Origin: CAYJLB01 sp964370845
GTDB lineage: Bacteria; Bacillota; Clostridia; Oscillospirales; Ruminococcaceae
Length of the DNA: 7,073 nt
Reading direction: 5' to 3'
Assembly: GCA_964370845.1 (NCBI GenBank)
Contig: CAYJLB010000087.1
Coordinates: 1-7,073, forward strand
Shown here: positions 6,070 through 7,073 of the stretch, piece by piece
Layout: the number at the start of each line of letters is the position of its first letter
Position numbering within the stretch: position 1 is the first letter of the stretch
Translations under genes and position numbers: made by a program
Notes under the pieces: model-generated
Database searches by the model: none
What the model saw: only the letters and a program-made list of their open reading frames with translations
What the model was told of the DNA's origin: nothing

Positions 6070-6894
6070 CTAATTAGTTTTATAATAAGAAATGAATTCA
6101 TCTTCTACAGTTTTTGTTTTAATTTCAAGATTTTCCAAATCTAATTTAACAAGCTTTTGTAGAAGTAAATTTATATCCTCGTCAATTTCGAAAGTTTCGG
6201 AAATTCCCTCTTTTGTCGTGTATGAAACAACTTGCTTATGCTTGATTTTCACATCTTTCATATCAAAATAATCCGCAATTTCTCCATCGACTATGATTGC
6301 AACTTTATCGCAATATTTTTCTATTTCAGTCAAATTATGGCTGGACAAAAAGATAGTTTTTCCCTTCTCTTTTTCCTTTAACAAAAGTTCAAAAAACTTG
6401 TTTTGCATAAGTGGGTCAAGGCCGTTAGTTGGCTCGTCTAGCACAATAAGCTCTGCATTTTTCAAAAAACCTTGAATTAATGAAAGTTTTTTCTTGTTTC
6501 CAAAGCTTAATTCTTCGATTTTTTTTGTTAAATCAAGCTCAAAATATTCACTTAATGCTCGCATTTCATCTACCGATGTTTTAGTAAATTTTAATGCAAA
6601 ACATAATAATTTTTCACAAGTTATATTTTCATAAAAAGATGATTCGCTGGGCACATAACTTACCATACTCTTTATTTTTTTGCTGTCTTTTTCACTGTCT
6701 AGTCCTAAAATCTTAATCTTGCCTTCTGTTGGATTTAACATGCTTAGCATAGTCCTTAAAGTTGTACTTTTTCCTGCTCCATTTTTTCCTACAAAGCCTA
6801 CAATTAGCCCTTTATCAACAGACAAATCTATCCCTTTTACAGCTGTAAACTTCCCATATGATTTTACGAATTTTTTTATTTCAATTGTACTCAT
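6070..6894 (-). CDS. ABC transporter ATP-binding protein (exporter type)
   Basis: A 274-residue ABC ATPase that would power the adjacent permease as a dimer at the cytoplasmic face. Motifs in order are Walker A GKNGAGKST (36-44), signature LSFGN (129-133), Walker B LIVLDEP (149-155, with Asp153 and catalytic Glu154), D-loop GLDP (158-161) and the switch His186 in SSHNL. The Q-loop position reads YVPSESSFYENIT, so the usual Gln is not obvious; LPSE or VPSE at this site is common in BcrA/NatA-like exporters. Residues after about 210 form a charged C-terminal extension seen in that group. The start ATG has AAGGAGT at 6905-6911, about 11 bases upstream. It is the first gene of the leftward operon. 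A bacitracin-type or sodium-type export role is only a family-level guess, and no regulator gene is visible next to it. Confidence 0.9.
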   Translation of the reverse strand: MSTIEIKKFVKSYGKFTAVKGIDLSVDKGLIVGFVGKNGAGKSTTLRTMLSMLNPTEGKIKILGLDSEKDSKKIKSMVSYVPSESSFYENITCEKLLCFALKFTKTSVDEMRALSEYFELDLTKKIEELSFGNKKKLSLIQGFLKNAELIVLDEPTNGLDPLMQNKFFELLLKEKEKGKTIFLSSHNLTEIEKYCDKVAIIVDGEIADYFDMKDVKIKHKQVVSYTTKEGISETFEIDEDINLLLQKLVKLDLENLEIKTKTVEDEFISYYKTN

Positions 6895-6944
6895 TATAAT
6901 ATTAACTCCTTGGCTTATAATTTGTTAAATAATCAATTATATTA

Positions 6945-6973
6945 ATAGTACCATAATTTTAAAAATAAAACAA
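6945..6973 (-). promoter_or_regulatory. Candidate sigma-70/SigA promoter of the ABC operon
   Basis: On the minus strand TTGTTT (6968-6973) is followed after 17 bases by TACTAT (6945-6950), with a TG one base before the -10 box (extended -10). This would start transcription near 6938, leaving a leader of about 45 bases before the ATPase ATG. A perfect TATAAT at 6936-6941 is an alternative -10 box, but its -35 box is poor. In such AT-rich sequence chance matches are frequent. Confidence 0.4.
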
Positions 6974-6986
6974 TATGATTTCATAG

Positions 6987-7026
6987 AAAATTAAATTTAT
7001 AAACAAAAAATTAAATCCATAAACTT
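6987..7026. repeat. Two-copy direct repeat, 20-base period, upstream of the ABC operon promoter
   Basis: AAAATTAAATTTATAAAC at 6987-7004 recurs as AAAATTAAATCCATAAAC at 7007-7024, with 16 of 18 positions identical and a spacing of exactly 20 bases. It ends about 13 bases upstream of the candidate -35 box. It could be an operator with sites on nearly the same helix face, an AT-rich UP-like element, or chance in low-complexity sequence. Confidence 0.5.
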
Positions 7027-7041
7027 TATCAATAAGTAAAC

Positions 7042-7073
7042 AAAAAACGAGAACACTTTTTGTGTTCTCGTTT
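7042..7073 (-). terminator. Rho-independent terminator, possibly bidirectional, at the window edge
   Basis: ACGAGAACAC (7047-7056) and GTGTTCTCGT (7062-7071) form a perfect ten-base stem around a five-base loop, extendable by two A-T pairs. Read on the minus strand it is followed by a run of six T (7047 down to 7042), the classic terminator layout, so it most likely ends a leftward gene located right of the window and insulates the ABC operon. On the plus strand T residues also follow, but the window ends there, so bidirectional use cannot be judged. Confidence 0.85.

Noticed and set aside
5465..6928. Plus-strand reading frames at 5465-5674, 5896-6144, 6293-6475 and 6680-6928
   Set aside because: All lie opposite the permease and ATPase genes, whose motifs are intact; the translations are low-complexity antisense products.

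Overview
This AT-rich window looks like the genome of a low-GC Gram-positive anaerobe, most likely a member of the Clostridia. That placement is an inference from the base composition, the strong AAGGAG-type ribosome sites, the tightly overlapping genes and the protein styles (short CobU, short CobO, short pyrophosphatase-like protein). I cannot name a genus.

Positions 1-4874 on the plus strand hold the 3' part of a cobalamin (B12) operon: cobU (5' end cut by the window edge), cobC, cbiB, cobD, cobQ/cbiP and cobO. The first five genes overlap at their junctions, or nearly so, and cobO follows cobQ by 16 bases. Together they cover the late pathway. CobO adenosylates the corrinoid and CobQ amidates four side chains. 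CobD makes aminopropanol phosphate and CbiB attaches it. CobU activates the resulting cobinamide, and CobC acts on the alpha-ribazole phosphate or final phosphate. The gene order runs roughly opposite to the reaction order. CobS, CobT and any cobalamin riboswitch are not in the window and would have to lie upstream or elsewhere.

Positions 4885-6894 on the minus strand hold a second, convergent operon: an ABC ATPase, a six-helix ABC-2 type permease and a short inorganic pyrophosphatase-like protein. Its stop codons lie only 10 bases from the end of cobO, with no recognisable terminator between them. A likely promoter lies at about 6945-6973, preceded by a 20-base-period direct repeat. A strong hairpin terminator at the right edge probably ends a leftward gene beyond the window.

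Most of the window is recognisable biology. The points most worth checking are the start of cobD, which appears to use a non-standard ATT or ATA codon, the compact CobU that lacks the usual guanylylation segment, and the coupling of a pyrophosphatase-like protein to an ABC exporter. I found no clearly novel system, no mobile element and no CRISPR array.
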